Shown here: positions 9,259 through 17,627 of the stretch, piece after piece
Layout of the letters: every line of letters begins with the position of its first letter
Position numbering within the stretch: position 1 is the first letter of the stretch
Source of the DNA: Chloroflexota bacterium
GTDB taxonomy: Bacteria; Chloroflexota; Anaerolineae; Anaerolineales; Villigracilaceae
DNA length: 64,000 nucleotides
Assembly: GCA_016191845.1 (NCBI GenBank)
Contig: JACPVF010000006.1
Span: 108,643-172,642, forward strand
Direction of reading: 5' to 3'
The notes under the pieces: generated by a model
What the model saw: only the letters and a program-made list of their open reading frames with translations
Database searches by the model: none
Told to the model about the DNA's origin: nothing
Position numbers and translations under genes: made by a program

Positions 9259-9293
9259 ACAGGGTTGTCGTGAGACAGCCCTGTTTTTATTTT
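9259..9293 (+). terminator. Terminator of the cold-shock gene
   Basis: Stem ACAGGGTTGTC/GACAGCCCTGT (one G-U), loop GTGA, followed by TTTTATTTT. Confidence 0.9.
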
Positions 9294-9320
9294 GTAAACT
9301 CCCAGTTGGGGAAACGGGTC

Positions 9321-9326
9321 TATAAT
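9321..9326 (+). promoter_or_regulatory. -10 box before the multihaem redox operon
   Basis: TATAAT 59 bp before the GTG of the ferredoxin gene, right after the cold-shock terminator. No convincing -35 is seen. Confidence 0.4.
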
Positions 9327-9384
9327 TTTCCAAACGAGCCATAACTTTTATTCGTGGTGGGCGACTACTTCTTCGGAGGCGCAG

Positions 9385-9651
9385 GTGTCTTTCATTAATC
9401 CATTTAAGAGCGATACAAAACGACGCACGGTGTTGACCTCGGGACAGGTGGTGCCTGAGCCGTCCCGCTGCGTACAGTGCGGGATTTGCTCCTACAACTG
9501 TCCCATCGGCATCGACGTGCGCGCCCATGCCTGGCGCAACGAACCCGTCAAACACAGCGAGTGCCTGACCTGTGGCGAATGCGTGGCGCGCTGTCCGCGC
9601 GGGGTGTTGCGCTTCGCCCAGACTGACCTGTTCGAGGGGAGGGACGCATGA
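9385..9651 (+). CDS. 2x[4Fe-4S] ferredoxin-type protein
   Basis: 88 residues carrying two [4Fe-4S] motifs of bacterial ferredoxin type: CVQCGICSYNCP (about 29-40) and CLTCGECVARCP (about 60-71). The spacing between the clusters resembles the subunits that accompany heterodisulfide- or nitrate-reductase-like electron chains rather than a free ferredoxin. Predicted role: one-electron carrier between the flavoprotein encoded next and the membrane cytochrome b. GTG start with GGAGG upstream. The stop overlaps the next start (ATGA), which suggests translational coupling in a four-gene operon. Confidence 0.9.
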   Translation: MSFINPFKSDTKRRTVLTSGQVVPEPSRCVQCGICSYNCPIGIDVRAHAWRNEPVKHSECLTCGECVARCPRGVLRFAQTDLFEGRDA

Positions 9652-10961
9652 GGTACGTCATCATCGGCTCGGGCGTGGCAGGCATGTCCGCCGCGGAGGC
9701 CATCCGTTCGGTGGATGGGGCGGGCGAGATCGTGATGGTCAGCGAGGACCCGCACGGATATTATTCCCGCCCCGGGCTGGCCTATTATCTGACGGGGGAA
9801 CTGCCCGACAAGGCGCTCTACCTGCGTTCCCGCGAGGATGCCAGAAAACTGAAGCTGACCTTTCTCAACGCGTGCGTTACGCGCATCCTGCGCGCAGAGC
9901 ACGCCCTCGAACTGGATGGAGGCAAATCGCGCCTGACCTACGACAAGCTGCTGATCGCCGTTGGTGCACAGGCTGTGCCGTTGCAAGTGACGGGCGCAAA
10001 CCTGCAAGGGGTGGTCAAACTGGATCACATGAACGATGCCCGCTCCATCCTTAGCCAGGCCAGGCGCGGGCGGACGGCCGTGGTGGTCGGTGGAGGTATC
10101 ACGGCCCTCGAACTGACCGAGGGCCTGCTGGCGCGCGGCATGAAGGTCATTTACCTGCTGCGCGGCGACCGGTATTGGGGCAACGTGCTCGATCCGCACG
10201 AATCACAGATCGTGGAGAAGCGGCTGGCGGAGGAGGGCGTGAGCCTGCGTCATCATGCCGACCTGGCTGAGATTCTTGGCAAAGGGGGGAAGGTGGCGGG
10301 CGTCCGTCTGAAGGATGGGCAGACGATCCGTTGCGACCTGCTGGCCTATGCCATCGGCATCCGTCCGCGCATGGAACTGGTGACCGAGGCGGGTCTCGAT
10401 TTCGAGCGGGGCATCCTGGTGGATGAGCATTTACAGACCAATGATCCCGATATCTTCGCTGCGGGCGACGTGGCCCAGGCCTTCGACCCGCTCTCGGGGC
10501 GGGCGGTGCTGGACAGCCTGTGGAATCCCGCACGGGAGCAGGGTCATGCCGCAGGGTTGAACATGGCGGGACGCAGGACGGCCTACCTGAAGTCCGCGCC
10601 GTTCAACGTCACACGGCTGGCCGGGTTGACCACCACCATCATCGGCGCAGTGGGGCATGGCCTCGATGAGGATGTGTTCGGCATTGCTCGCGGCGACAGC
10701 GAGACCTGGCGCGACCTGCCGCACGCGCTCGTGGCGCAGAGCGGCTTCGACGTCAATCATATGCGCCTGTTGGTGGGCGAGCAGACCCTGGTCGGTGCAG
10801 TGTTGATGGGCGATCAAACCCTGTCCTGGCCGCTGCAAAAGATGGTGGCGGGCGGTGCCGATATCTCGTCCATCCGCGACAAGCTGCTGGCTCCCGATGC
10901 GCCCATCGCCGACCTGATCGCCGCGTATTGGATGGAGTGGCGGAAACAAATCGCTTTGTGA
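9648..10961 (+). CDS. FAD/NAD(P)-dependent oxidoreductase (NirB/rubredoxin-reductase type)
   Basis: 437-residue pyridine-nucleotide-disulfide-type flavoprotein without the redox disulfide. N-terminal FAD site VIIGSGVAGMSAAEAI (4-19), a GYYSRPGL motif like that of NirB and rubredoxin/ferredoxin reductases, NAD(P) site VVVGGGITALELTEGL (about 146-161), and the FAD-closing motif IFAAGDVAQ (about 269-277). It should take electrons from NAD(P)H and pass them to the ferredoxin or accept them in reverse. A C-terminal region (after about 320) holds the substrate/partner domain. It shares four bases with the ferredoxin gene and is followed at once by the cytochrome b gene, so all three are probably co-translated. 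Confidence 0.88.
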   Translation: MRYVIIGSGVAGMSAAEAIRSVDGAGEIVMVSEDPHGYYSRPGLAYYLTGELPDKALYLRSREDARKLKLTFLNACVTRILRAEHALELDGGKSRLTYDKLLIAVGAQAVPLQVTGANLQGVVKLDHMNDARSILSQARRGRTAVVVGGGITALELTEGLLARGMKVIYLLRGDRYWGNVLDPHESQIVEKRLAEEGVSLRHHADLAEILGKGGKVAGVRLKDGQTIRCDLLAYAIGIRPRMELVTEAGLDFERGILVDEHLQTNDPDIFAAGDVAQAFDPLSGRAVLDSLWNPAREQGHAAGLNMAGRRTAYLKSAPFNVTRLAGLTTTIIGAVGHGLDEDVFGIARGDSETWRDLPHALVAQSGFDVNHMRLLVGEQTLVGAVLMGDQTLSWPLQKMVAGGADISSIRDKLLAPDAPIADLIAAYWMEWRKQIAL

Positions 10962-10991
10962 GTGAACAAAACCGCAAGTGGAGAATGCAGA

Positions 10992-11546
10992 ATGCTTCGA
11001 GGAAATCGCGAATTATGGGCGGCGTTCCTGACGGGAGTGTTGATCACGGGCCTGTATGCGGCCGTGGTCTTCTTCACCCGCCAGATTCCCGCCGCGGGGG
11101 AGTTCTTCGGTCATGCGTTGGGAATCTTCGGTTTCATCTTGATGCTGATGACCGAGGTGTTGTATAGCCTGCGCAAACGCAGCCGCAGCGCGCGCTGGGG
11201 CAGGATGTCGTCCTGGCTGCAATTTCACATCTACACCGGGCTGGTGGGACCCTTCATAGTGCTGCTGCACACCTCGTGGAAGTTCAACGGGCTGGCGGGC
11301 GCCACCACGCTGCTGACGGTCATCATCGTGGTCAGCGGCTTCATCGGGCGCTACATCTACACCCGCATCCCGCGCACGCTGGACGGGCTGGAGATCGAGG
11401 GTTCGCTTTCGGAGGCGGCCCTGCGTCAGGCGCGGCGGCTGATGGCGCTCTGGCACACGATCCACATCCCGATCGGCATGGCCTTGTTCCTGTCGGCGTT
11501 CGTGCATATCGGCGCGGCGTTATATTACGCCACGTTCCTGCGATAG
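10992..11546 (+). CDS. Di-haem cytochrome b-type membrane protein
   Basis: 184-residue integral membrane protein with about five hydrophobic helices. Two helices carry His-x13-His pairs (H79/H93 and H158/H172), the geometry used to hold two b-haems in ferric-reductase/cytochrome-b folds; H41 and H155 are further candidates. Predicted role: transmembrane electron transfer from the cytosolic flavoprotein/ferredoxin to the multihaem cytochrome c encoded next. Start chosen at ATG 10992 (GGAG seven bases before); an in-frame GTG at 10962 directly after the previous stop is the alternative and adds ten residues. It resembles no named enzyme closely enough for a gene symbol. Confidence 0.8.
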   Translation: MLRGNRELWAAFLTGVLITGLYAAVVFFTRQIPAAGEFFGHALGIFGFILMLMTEVLYSLRKRSRSARWGRMSSWLQFHIYTGLVGPFIVLLHTSWKFNGLAGATTLLTVIIVVSGFIGRYIYTRIPRTLDGLEIEGSLSEAALRQARRLMALWHTIHIPIGMALFLSAFVHIGAALYYATFLR

Positions 11547-11555
11547 GGGGCTGCC

Positions 11556-12794
11556 ATGCAAAACAACCGACTTGGCTGCCTCACAAGCACGGGCATTGTC
11601 GCCGCCCTGGTGACCATTGCTGCGATCCTGGGCTTCGCCTTTTTCAATGGGAACCAAATGTTCTCGCCGGGGCCATTGAATGCCCAGGCAGGCGAGGAAA
11701 CCCTGGGCGGTGTAACCTCCCATGCGCAGATCCGCGATTGTTCGGCCTGCCATGCGGGACTGCGCCCGTCTGACCACATGGCCGACCACTGCGTGACCTG
11801 CCACACCGAGATCGCTGCGCAGATGATGGACGTGGCCAAGCTGCATGGCTCGATCACAAAGAAGAGTCCTGCGCTGGCCTGCCGCGATTGTCATCCCGAT
11901 CACCGTGGTTCCACCGCTGCGCTGACCGAACTGGGCTCGAACGCCTTCCCGCACGAAGCGCTGGGTTTCTCGCTGGCGGCCCATCCGCGCACGTCGGCGG
12001 GTCAACCCTTCACCTGTGCGGACTGTCACCCGGGCGATATCACGGCTTTCACCGCCTCGACCTGCGAGGATTGTCACCGCCAAATGGACTCGGTCTTCTC
12101 CCAGGCCCACACCATTTCGTATGGGACAGCCTGTCTCGATTGTCACGATGGCGTGGACCGTTTCGGCAAGGCATTCAGCCATGCGGGTTTCTCCTTCAAG
12201 ACCGAGGGCGGCCATGCCGGCGTAGCCTGTGCCAAGTGCCACACGGATGCGCGTTCCCTGGCTGATTTCCCCAAGGCCCCGACAGATTGTTATTCCTGCC
12301 ATCGCGTGGATGATGAGCACGGCGGTCAATTCGGTACGGATTGCGCCGCCTGCCATAATCCCTCCCGCTGGGACGACGCCACCTTCGACCACAGCCGCTC
12401 CAACTTCCCGCTGACGGGTGCGCATGTCAACGTCAAGTGCGAGCAGTGCCACACGAACGGACAGTTCAAGGGCCTGGCATCCACATGTGTTTCATGCCAT
12501 GCGGAACCCACACAGCATATGGGCCAATTCGGCACCGACTGCGCCGCCTGTCACAGCACCAATGCCTGGAAGCCTGCTTCGTTCAATGGGAAGCATACCT
12601 TCCCGCTCAATCATGGAGAGAGCGGACAGGTCTCCTGTACCACCTGTCACCCGGTCAGTTATAACGCGTACACATGTTACGGCTGCCATGAGCATAATGA
12701 AGCAGAAATCGCCAGCAAGCACCGCGAAGAGGGTATCTCCGACTTCCAGGACTGTGTGCGCTGTCATGCCGACGGCCGCGAGCACGACGATTAG
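11556..12794 (+). CDS. Membrane-anchored 15-haem cytochrome c
   Basis: 412 residues with an N-terminal hydrophobic segment (about 12-33) acting as anchor or uncleaved signal, then 15 CxxCH haem-binding motifs (CSACH, CVTCH, CRDCH, CADCH, CEDCH, CLDCH, CAKCH, CYSCH, CAACH, CEQCH, CVSCH, CAACH, CTTCH, CYGCH, CVRCH). Many extra His residues can serve as sixth ligands, as in cytochrome c3-like wires. No nitrite-reductase CxxCK or other catalytic motif is present, so an electron conduit is more likely than an enzyme. It is the last gene of the ferredoxin-flavoprotein-cytochrome b operon and would sit outside the cytoplasmic membrane. The terminal acceptor is unknown. Confidence 0.93.
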   Translation: MQNNRLGCLTSTGIVAALVTIAAILGFAFFNGNQMFSPGPLNAQAGEETLGGVTSHAQIRDCSACHAGLRPSDHMADHCVTCHTEIAAQMMDVAKLHGSITKKSPALACRDCHPDHRGSTAALTELGSNAFPHEALGFSLAAHPRTSAGQPFTCADCHPGDITAFTASTCEDCHRQMDSVFSQAHTISYGTACLDCHDGVDRFGKAFSHAGFSFKTEGGHAGVACAKCHTDARSLADFPKAPTDCYSCHRVDDEHGGQFGTDCAACHNPSRWDDATFDHSRSNFPLTGAHVNVKCEQCHTNGQFKGLASTCVSCHAEPTQHMGQFGTDCAACHSTNAWKPASFNGKHTFPLNHGESGQVSCTTCHPVSYNAYTCYGCHEHNEAEIASKHREEGISDFQDCVRCHADGREHDD

Positions 12795-12817
12795 ACGCGG
12801 TTCCCTTGTTAAACGGA

Positions 12818-12856
12818 ATCAGGCCCGAAGTCCAGAAAGTGGACTTCGGGCCTGAT
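12818..12856. terminator. Strong hairpin between convergent genes
   Basis: Perfect 17-bp stem (ATCAGGCCCGAAGTCCA and complement) with loop GAAAG, between the 3' ends of the cytochrome c gene and the MFS gene. There is no long T-run on either side; it probably terminates both ways or protects 3' ends. Confidence 0.75.
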
Positions 12857-12871
12857 CTGTTGTGAGGAGAC

Positions 12872-14164
12872 TCAATCAGCGGAAGTCAGCGCGGCCTGCA
12901 CAGGGAGGTCTGCCGCGCCTTCGCGGTTGTTTTCCACGTTCATCACGGCGGGGAGGAAGAAGCCGGCCAGCCCCATCAGGATGGTCAGCAGTCCTGCCAC
13001 CCAATACCAGGCGCGGATGCCGAACAAGTCCGAGAACGGCCCGGCGATCATCAGGCCGAGTGGGGTCATGGCGGTGGCCACGCTGTTGACCAGGGCCATG
13101 ACGCGTCCCTGCATGTCCGGGCGGACGTTGGCCTGCAGGATGGCGCCCAGCGGGCCATTGGTGATGGGGGACATGAAACTGCTCAGCGCCGAGCCAACCA
13201 CGGCCAGCCAGAACAACCCGGCCGGGGCCGCGCCACTCAACATCACGCCCGCGCCGATGCCGACGATGCCGGTCAGGGAGGTGACGACCCGTTTCTTGAA
13301 GCCGCCCCAAATGCTCAGGGTCAGCCCGCCGATGATCATACCCAGCCCGGAGACCGAGTCCATCAGGCCGAACTCCAACGCGCCCTTTCCGAAGTGCTTG
13401 GTGATGAGCAGCGGCATGAGCGAGCCTGTGGGGGTGAGCAGGAAATTGAGGAAGAAAGCCATGCCCAGGATGGCCATCAGCCCGGGCCAGCTGCGCACAT
13501 AACGGAAACCCTCACGCACGTCGCTGAACAGGCTGGGCTTTTCCTCGTGGGCTTCGCGTGCCTGACGTTCGGGCTGTGGGATATTGAAGAAGAATAACGG
13601 CAGAATGGCAATGGCGGCGGTGACCACGTCGATCATCAGCACACCCTGGGTGGACAGCACCCCAATCAGCATGGCGCCCGCAGGCGGGGCGATCATGGCC
13701 ATCAGGCCCTGCAGGGTCTGGTTCATGCCGCTGATGCGGGTCAGATGTTTCTCGGGGACCATCAACGGCGTGGAGGCGGACATGGCGGGGAAGTGGAATG
13801 CACCGCCCAACGCCCGGATGGCAAGGATGACGTACACGTGCCAGACCTGCGCCTGTCCCGTGGCGAACAGCCAGGCCAGCAGCAATGTGAAGGCTGCGAT
13901 CGAACCGTCGGCCAGCATCATGATCAGGCGGCGGTTTCCGCGATCCACCACGGCGCCGGCGAAGGGCCCCAGTACGACCTGGGGCAACATACCGACCAGG
14001 GTGGCCATGGTCAGCACCACGGCGGAACCTGTCTTTTCGGTCAGCCACCAGATCAGGGCGAACTGCACCAGGGCGGAGCCAAACAAAGAGAAAGCCTGGC
14101 CTGTCCAGATGGTAAAGAAGCGAATGGCCCAGTGCTGGGGGACGGATTGCTCAGGATTTTTCAT
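12872..14164 (-). CDS. MFS efflux transporter (DHA3-like)
   Basis: 430-residue major-facilitator protein with 12 predicted helices. The N-terminal half shows the drug:proton antiporter pattern (GSALVQFALIWWLTEKTGSA, GPFAGAVVDRGNRR as motif A between helices 2 and 3) typical of macrolide-efflux-like DHA3 members. A central cytosolic loop (about 203-220) is charged. The substrate cannot be read from sequence. The gene has a near-perfect promoter overlapped by an AT-rich palindrome, so it is likely inducible through a MarR-like repressor encoded elsewhere. Its 5' flank (14165-14290) is far more AT-rich than the surroundings. Confidence 0.9.
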   Translation of the reverse strand: MKNPEQSVPQHWAIRFFTIWTGQAFSLFGSALVQFALIWWLTEKTGSAVVLTMATLVGMLPQVVLGPFAGAVVDRGNRRLIMMLADGSIAAFTLLLAWLFATGQAQVWHVYVILAIRALGGAFHFPAMSASTPLMVPEKHLTRISGMNQTLQGLMAMIAPPAGAMLIGVLSTQGVLMIDVVTAAIAILPLFFFNIPQPERQAREAHEEKPSLFSDVREGFRYVRSWPGLMAILGMAFFLNFLLTPTGSLMPLLITKHFGKGALEFGLMDSVSGLGMIIGGLTLSIWGGFKKRVVTSLTGIVGIGAGVMLSGAAPAGLFWLAVVGSALSSFMSPITNGPLGAILQANVRPDMQGRVMALVNSVATAMTPLGLMIAGPFSDLFGIRAWYWVAGLLTILMGLAGFFLPAVMNVENNREGAADLPVQAALTSAD

Positions 14165-14202
14165 GGCAGCCTCAATAATCTCAAAATCATCTTCCTGTAT
14201 TT

Positions 14203-14236
14203 TTAATTATTATAAATATTAATTTAACTTTGTCAA
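14203..14236 (-). promoter_or_regulatory. Consensus promoter with overlapping palindrome (MFS gene)
   Basis: Read on the minus strand: TTGACA (14236-14231), 16-bp spacer, TATAAT (14214-14209), both boxes perfect. A near-palindrome TTAATnnTTATAAnnATTAA (14203-14222, 16 of 20 positions symmetric) covers the -10 box and resembles operators of MarR-family regulators. Confidence 0.75.
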
Positions 14237-14314
14237 GATTCCAGAAGGATATTTTAGGATTTTGAAGCTAATTTTTAGAAAATTCAACCCTCTGGGGAAT
14301 GATTTTGATGAATC

Positions 14315-14346
14315 AAAAAGAGCCAGTCAAACGACTGGCTCTTTTT
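14315..14346. terminator. Terminator after the DUF4405 pair
   Basis: 14-bp stem AAAAAGAGCCAGTC and complement, loop AAAC; T-runs on both strands make it bidirectional. It follows the minus-strand stop at 14350 directly. Confidence 0.88.
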
Positions 14347-14349
14347 ACG

Positions 14350-14667
14350 TCAAGCCTGTTGTGGGATAAAGCGCTTACGGCGATCGATCCATTTCAGAAG
14401 CTGGTAGAAGAGATTAATCATCACACCGATCACGCCGATGTTCTTGACCAGTTCGAGCAGACCGAAGGCGCCGCCTCCGCCGCCGTCATGGTCGCCGCCT
14501 TCGGGCCGTTCCATTCCTGTGGGCGGATTGCCTGCGCTGAATTGACCGTTGGGCTGGTCCCCATTTGACGTGTTGCTGGAAACGGTCAGCGAGAAGCCTG
14601 CAATGACAATGCTTGCGATGACCAGGATGATCAGGATACGTCCGAGTGTAGAGAATGTCGATTTCAT
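14350..14667 (-). CDS. Small membrane protein next to a DUF4405 protein
   Basis: 105 residues: a hydrophobic helix near the N-terminus (about 9-28), an extracytoplasmic low-complexity stretch (Asn/Pro/Gly, with GGDHDGGGGGAFG about 57-69) and a second helix (about 73-92) ending in a basic tail (KWIDRRKR). I do not recognise the family. It starts four bases after the stop of the DUF4405 gene, so the two are an operon and probably act together in the membrane. The glycine/histidine-rich loop could bind metal, but that is speculation. Confidence 0.7.
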   Translation of the reverse strand: MKSTFSTLGRILIILVIASIVIAGFSLTVSSNTSNGDQPNGQFSAGNPPTGMERPEGGDHDGGGGGAFGLLELVKNIGVIGVMINLFYQLLKWIDRRKRFIPQQA

Positions 14668-14671
14668 GAGA

Positions 14672-15184
14672 TTACCTTTCGTTGATCTTGACGGGCATGG
14701 CCTGCGGCTGCAGTGACTGAGGCTGGCGGTGGTGGAGGAGATTGCCGATGGGCTGAAGCATGTGGCGCATGACCCATTTCCAGTTGACGGCCAGGTGCAG
14801 GCCGACGATGAACAGGGTGGCGTCAGATGACAGGCTGTGCAGGCTCTTCCAGCCCATGCCGCCCGTGATGGACAGTCCCAGCGTGGGCAGGGCCACCTTC
14901 GAGATCATCAGTCCCGAGTAGAACGCGACCGTCATGGCGATGAACAGCAGGGCGCTGAAGAGGTAGTTCAGACGGGTCTGCAACGATTGCTTCTGGAAGA
15001 AGCGCTTGGTGACCGCGGCGAACCAGTCGAAGCTGAGCAGCAGGTGGGTGAGGACGGCGGCCAGAGCAGCGACACCCAGCCATTCGTGGATGGCGGTACC
15101 CGTCAGTTTCTCCGAGAGCAGAGTGACAGTGGCAGCAGCCACGATGAGGTCAGTGATAATTTTGTTGCGAGTTTTGGAATTCAT
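14672..15184 (-). CDS. DUF4405-type cytochrome b-like membrane protein
   Basis: 170 residues with four predicted TM helices. His residues are placed as in small b-type cytochromes: HEWLG (33), LTHLLLSFDW (47), HSLSS (about 115) and VGLHLAVNWKW (about 129). DUF4405 proteins are thought to carry haem and often accompany other redox genes. Clear ribosome site AAAGGAG before ATG 15184. It is transcribed away from the EtfAB operon and followed by the small membrane protein. Partner and electron donor are unknown; the multihaem operon 2 kb away is a possible functional neighbour. Confidence 0.75.
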   Translation of the reverse strand: MNSKTRNKIITDLIVAAATVTLLSEKLTGTAIHEWLGVAALAAVLTHLLLSFDWFAAVTKRFFQKQSLQTRLNYLFSALLFIAMTVAFYSGLMISKVALPTLGLSITGGMGWKSLHSLSSDATLFIVGLHLAVNWKWVMRHMLQPIGNLLHHRQPQSLQPQAMPVKINER

Positions 15185-15325
15185 GGTTGTCTCCTTTGCG
15201 TTGTTTACAGAGACAATATTAATTTCCGCATGTTTTGTGAAGGTGTGGTAAAGGTGGAGAAAATGTGTACTTTTAGAATCCCGTCCTTCGACTGTGCCGC
15301 AGAGAGCGCGGCTCCGCTCAGGACG

Positions 15326-15360
15326 AAAGACCTCCCGCCATTCCTGGTCGGGAGGTCTTT
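15326..15360. terminator. Terminator at the end of the EtfAB operon
   Basis: 12-bp stem AAAGACCTCCCG and complement with an 11-nt loop, T-run on the plus side and a weaker one on the minus side; it lies 30 bp after the etfA stop. Confidence 0.75.
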
Positions 15361-15390
15361 TATTACTCTCTACTTTCTACTCTCTATTTT

Positions 15391-16380
15391 CTACTTCCCC
15401 AATTTTTTCTTGAACGCCTCAGTCAAGGCAGGCAGGATCGCGAACAGATCACCGACCACGCCGTAGCGCGCCTGGGTGAAGATCGGGGCGTCAGCGTCCT
15501 TGTTGATGGCCACGATCAGCTTGGCGTTGCGCATGCCCACCAGATGCTGGATCGCGCCCGAGATGCCCGCCGCGATGTACAGATCGGGGCTGACGACTTT
15601 GCCCGTCTGGCCGACCTGGTTGGAGTAGGGGATGTAACCCGCGTCGACGGCTGCGCGCGAAGCGCCGACCGCACCGTCCAACACGGAGGCCAACTCACCA
15701 ACCAACTCGAAGCCTTTGTGCGCGGTGGCCATCTCGTCCAGGCCGAGCGATGGGTTGTTTGACACGCCGCGCCCGCCCGAGACGATCACGCCCGCGTCGG
15801 TCAGGTTGACGACGTTCTCGGCTACGGCGTAGCCTTCCACGTTGGTCAGAGACTCGGCTTTCGCCTCAGCCTTGGTCAACGTGCCTGTGCGTCCTGCCTC
15901 GGCGGCGGGTTTGGGGAAGGCGCGTGCGCGCAGGGTAGCCATCACAGGCTTGCTCGAGCAAACGGATTTCTCCAGCACCTTGCCTTCGTAGATCGGGCGC
16001 GTGGCGACCAGGTTGTCACCGTCCGCTTCCAGCGCGATGACGTCGGTCAGCACGCCTGTGCCCAGGTCCACGGCGGACATGGCGGCCAGCTCACGGGTGC
16101 GGGCGGTCGTCGGGAACAGGATCAGGTCAGGGGTCGCTGCGTGAGCCAGCGCCGAAAGGGTGGAGGCAAACGGCTCGGCGCGATAATCCAACAGGGCGGG
16201 ATCATCCACCAGCAGAACCTCATCCGCACCAGCCTCGAACGCCGACTGCGCGATCGACTCCACACCCGAGCCGAACACCAGCGCGACGGTGCTGCCGAAG
16301 CTTTTGGCCAGGCCGAGCGCCTCCCACGAAGCAGGCTGGACCGCGCCCTTGAAATGGTCGATGTAGACAAAAGTTTTCAT
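15391..16380 (-). CDS. etfA: Electron transfer flavoprotein alpha subunit
   Basis: 329 residues. The N-terminal half is the ETF domain ([12 protein letters not shown]...), and the C-terminal half has the FAD-binding part with SGGRGV (about 211-216), the [20 protein letters not shown] segment (about 256-275) and a final [11 protein letters not shown]. With EtfB it forms the heterodimer that takes electrons from acyl-CoA dehydrogenases and hands them to a quinone reductase or a bifurcating complex. ATG 16380 overlaps the EtfB stop (ATGA); the longer frame up to 16740 is a wrong-frame extension across etfB. An acyl-CoA dehydrogenase 1.6 kb away is the obvious donor. Confidence 0.96.
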   Translation of the reverse strand: MKTFVYIDHFKGAVQPASWEALGLAKSFGSTVALVFGSGVESIAQSAFEAGADEVLLVDDPALLDYRAEPFASTLSALAHAATPDLILFPTTARTRELAAMSAVDLGTGVLTDVIALEADGDNLVATRPIYEGKVLEKSVCSSKPVMATLRARAFPKPAAEAGRTGTLTKAEAKAESLTNVEGYAVAENVVNLTDAGVIVSGGRGVSNNPSLGLDEMATAHKGFELVGELASVLDGAVGASRAAVDAGYIPYSNQVGQTGKVVSPDLYIAAGISGAIQHLVGMRNAKLIVAINKDADAPIFTQARYGVVGDLFAILPALTEAFKKKLGK

Positions 16381-17147
16381 AGCACCTTCTCCGCCAGGAT
16401 CTTGTCGGCCAGTTTGTCGGCGATCTCTGCGGGGCTTTCGCCCGTGATGATCTCGACCGTCGTCTCGCGGCTGGGCGGGTTCATCAGCTCGGCGCGTGTC
16501 ACCACGGCGGCGGGAGCGGCGATGCCCAGGTCGGCCAGCGTCCAAACGGGGATGGTGGCCTTCGAGGCTTTGCGGATGCCCATGAACGACGGGTAACGCG
16601 GTTCGCCGATGCTCTGCACGACGCTCAACACGGCGGGCAGTTTGGCGCTGACGGTTTGACGGCCTTCCTCGATGACGCGCTCGACCGTGACGTTCCCATC
16701 CTGGACCTTGATCTGGCCTGCCAGCCCAAGCATCGGCCACGCGAGGACGCGAGCGGTCTGCGCGGGGGTCAGGCCTGCGCCGTTGTCGAGGGTCTGACGG
16801 CCGAAGACGACCATGTCTGCGCCGCCGATCTTCTGGATGGCAGCCGCCAGGACGCGTGCCGCGCCCAGCGTATCCAGACCATCCAGCGCGGGATCAGAGA
16901 CGAGGACCGCCTCATCGGCGCCCATGGCCAGTGCGTGCTTGAGCGCTTCCTTGGCCGACTCAGGCCCGATGCACAAGGCCGTGACCGTGCCGTCGGTGGC
17001 CTCCTTCTGCTGAAGCGCGCCTTCGACGGCATACTCGTCGAACGGGTTGATCACCAGCGGCGCGTCCCCCCACGATACTTGTCCGTTCTCGGCCTTGACC
17101 TTCGCTTCCGAGTCAGGCACTTGCTTGATACAGGCGATGATTTTCAA
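16377..17147 (-). CDS. etfB: Electron transfer flavoprotein beta subunit
   Basis: 256 residues beginning KIIACIKQVPDSEAKVK, with the conserved NPFDEYAVE (about 33-41) and a C-terminal ETF-beta signature region VERVIEEGRQ (about 152-161). It binds AMP and makes the dimer with EtfA. The start is TTG 17147, chosen because AGGAGG lies six bases before it and all EtfB homologues begin at this point; the ATG upstream gives an N-terminus foreign to the family. No bifurcating-type FAD insertion was identified, so classical versus bifurcating ETF is left open. Confidence 0.95.
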   Translation of the reverse strand: MKIIACIKQVPDSEAKVKAENGQVSWGDAPLVINPFDEYAVEGALQQKEATDGTVTALCIGPESAKEALKHALAMGADEAVLVSDPALDGLDTLGAARVLAAAIQKIGGADMVVFGRQTLDNGAGLTPAQTARVLAWPMLGLAGQIKVQDGNVTVERVIEEGRQTVSAKLPAVLSVVQSIGEPRYPSFMGIRKASKATIPVWTLADLGIAAPAAVVTRAELMNPPSRETTVEIITGESPAEIADKLADKILAEKVL

Positions 17148-17221
17148 GACGATCCTCCTTTGTGGCACATCTTATCGGATGTTTGGATACCGTTTTCATA
17201 ATTCGTTATCAAACAGGAAAC

Positions 17222-17614
17222 TTATTCGCTCTGACACCAGTAGAACTCATTTGGACCCCATTTCTGGGTCGCTGAATCGTAGCAGAATGAATAACCAGTA
17301 AAGTCTCTGTATGACAAAATATATCTTTGGCTTTCTTTTAATAAATAGTAATCGAATTCTTTCTTCCAACCTGCACTGGGTATTTTTCTCAAATAATTGC
17401 TGGAAACCAATTCGTCGAGCGTTTCAGGGTACTGGCCTTCACTATATTTGAATTTTCCAAGAGCTTCAATGATGATTTCGGCATTGTTTCTTGTAGAAGA
17501 ACCATAAAAAGACAGACCACCGACAAGTGATATTCCAGCAACAAGTAGAAAGAAAATAGCTAAAAATAAAAGCGTTACAAAAATGATCCTGGCAGGGCCA
17601 AAGAACGTTTTCAA
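17222..17614 (-). CDS. Pseudopilin-like membrane protein
   Basis: 130 residues: one N-terminal TM helix (about 9-35) followed by a soluble part with the GspG-like order NAEIIIEALGKFK, GQYPETLDELV, YLRKIPSAGW and a short beta C-terminus with two Cys. Type II secretion/type IV pilin minor subunits share this arrangement, but the prepilin cleavage motif (G-F-T-L-x-E) is absent, so this is at best an orphan pilin-like domain. Base composition is clearly more AT-rich than the flanking genes, hinting at separate origin. It forms a two-gene unit with the membrane protein upstream (13-bp gap). Confidence 0.6.
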   Translation of the reverse strand: MKTFFGPARIIFVTLLFLAIFFLLVAGISLVGGLSFYGSSTRNNAEIIIEALGKFKYSEGQYPETLDELVSSNYLRKIPSAGWKKEFDYYLLKESQRYILSYRDFTGYSFCYDSATQKWGPNEFYWCQSE

Positions 17615-17627
17615 GAGTTTTCTCGAT

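Noticed and set aside
16381..16740. N-terminal extension of EtfA
   Set aside because: The extension is out-of-frame etfB sequence (Arg/His-rich); the true start overlaps the etfB stop.
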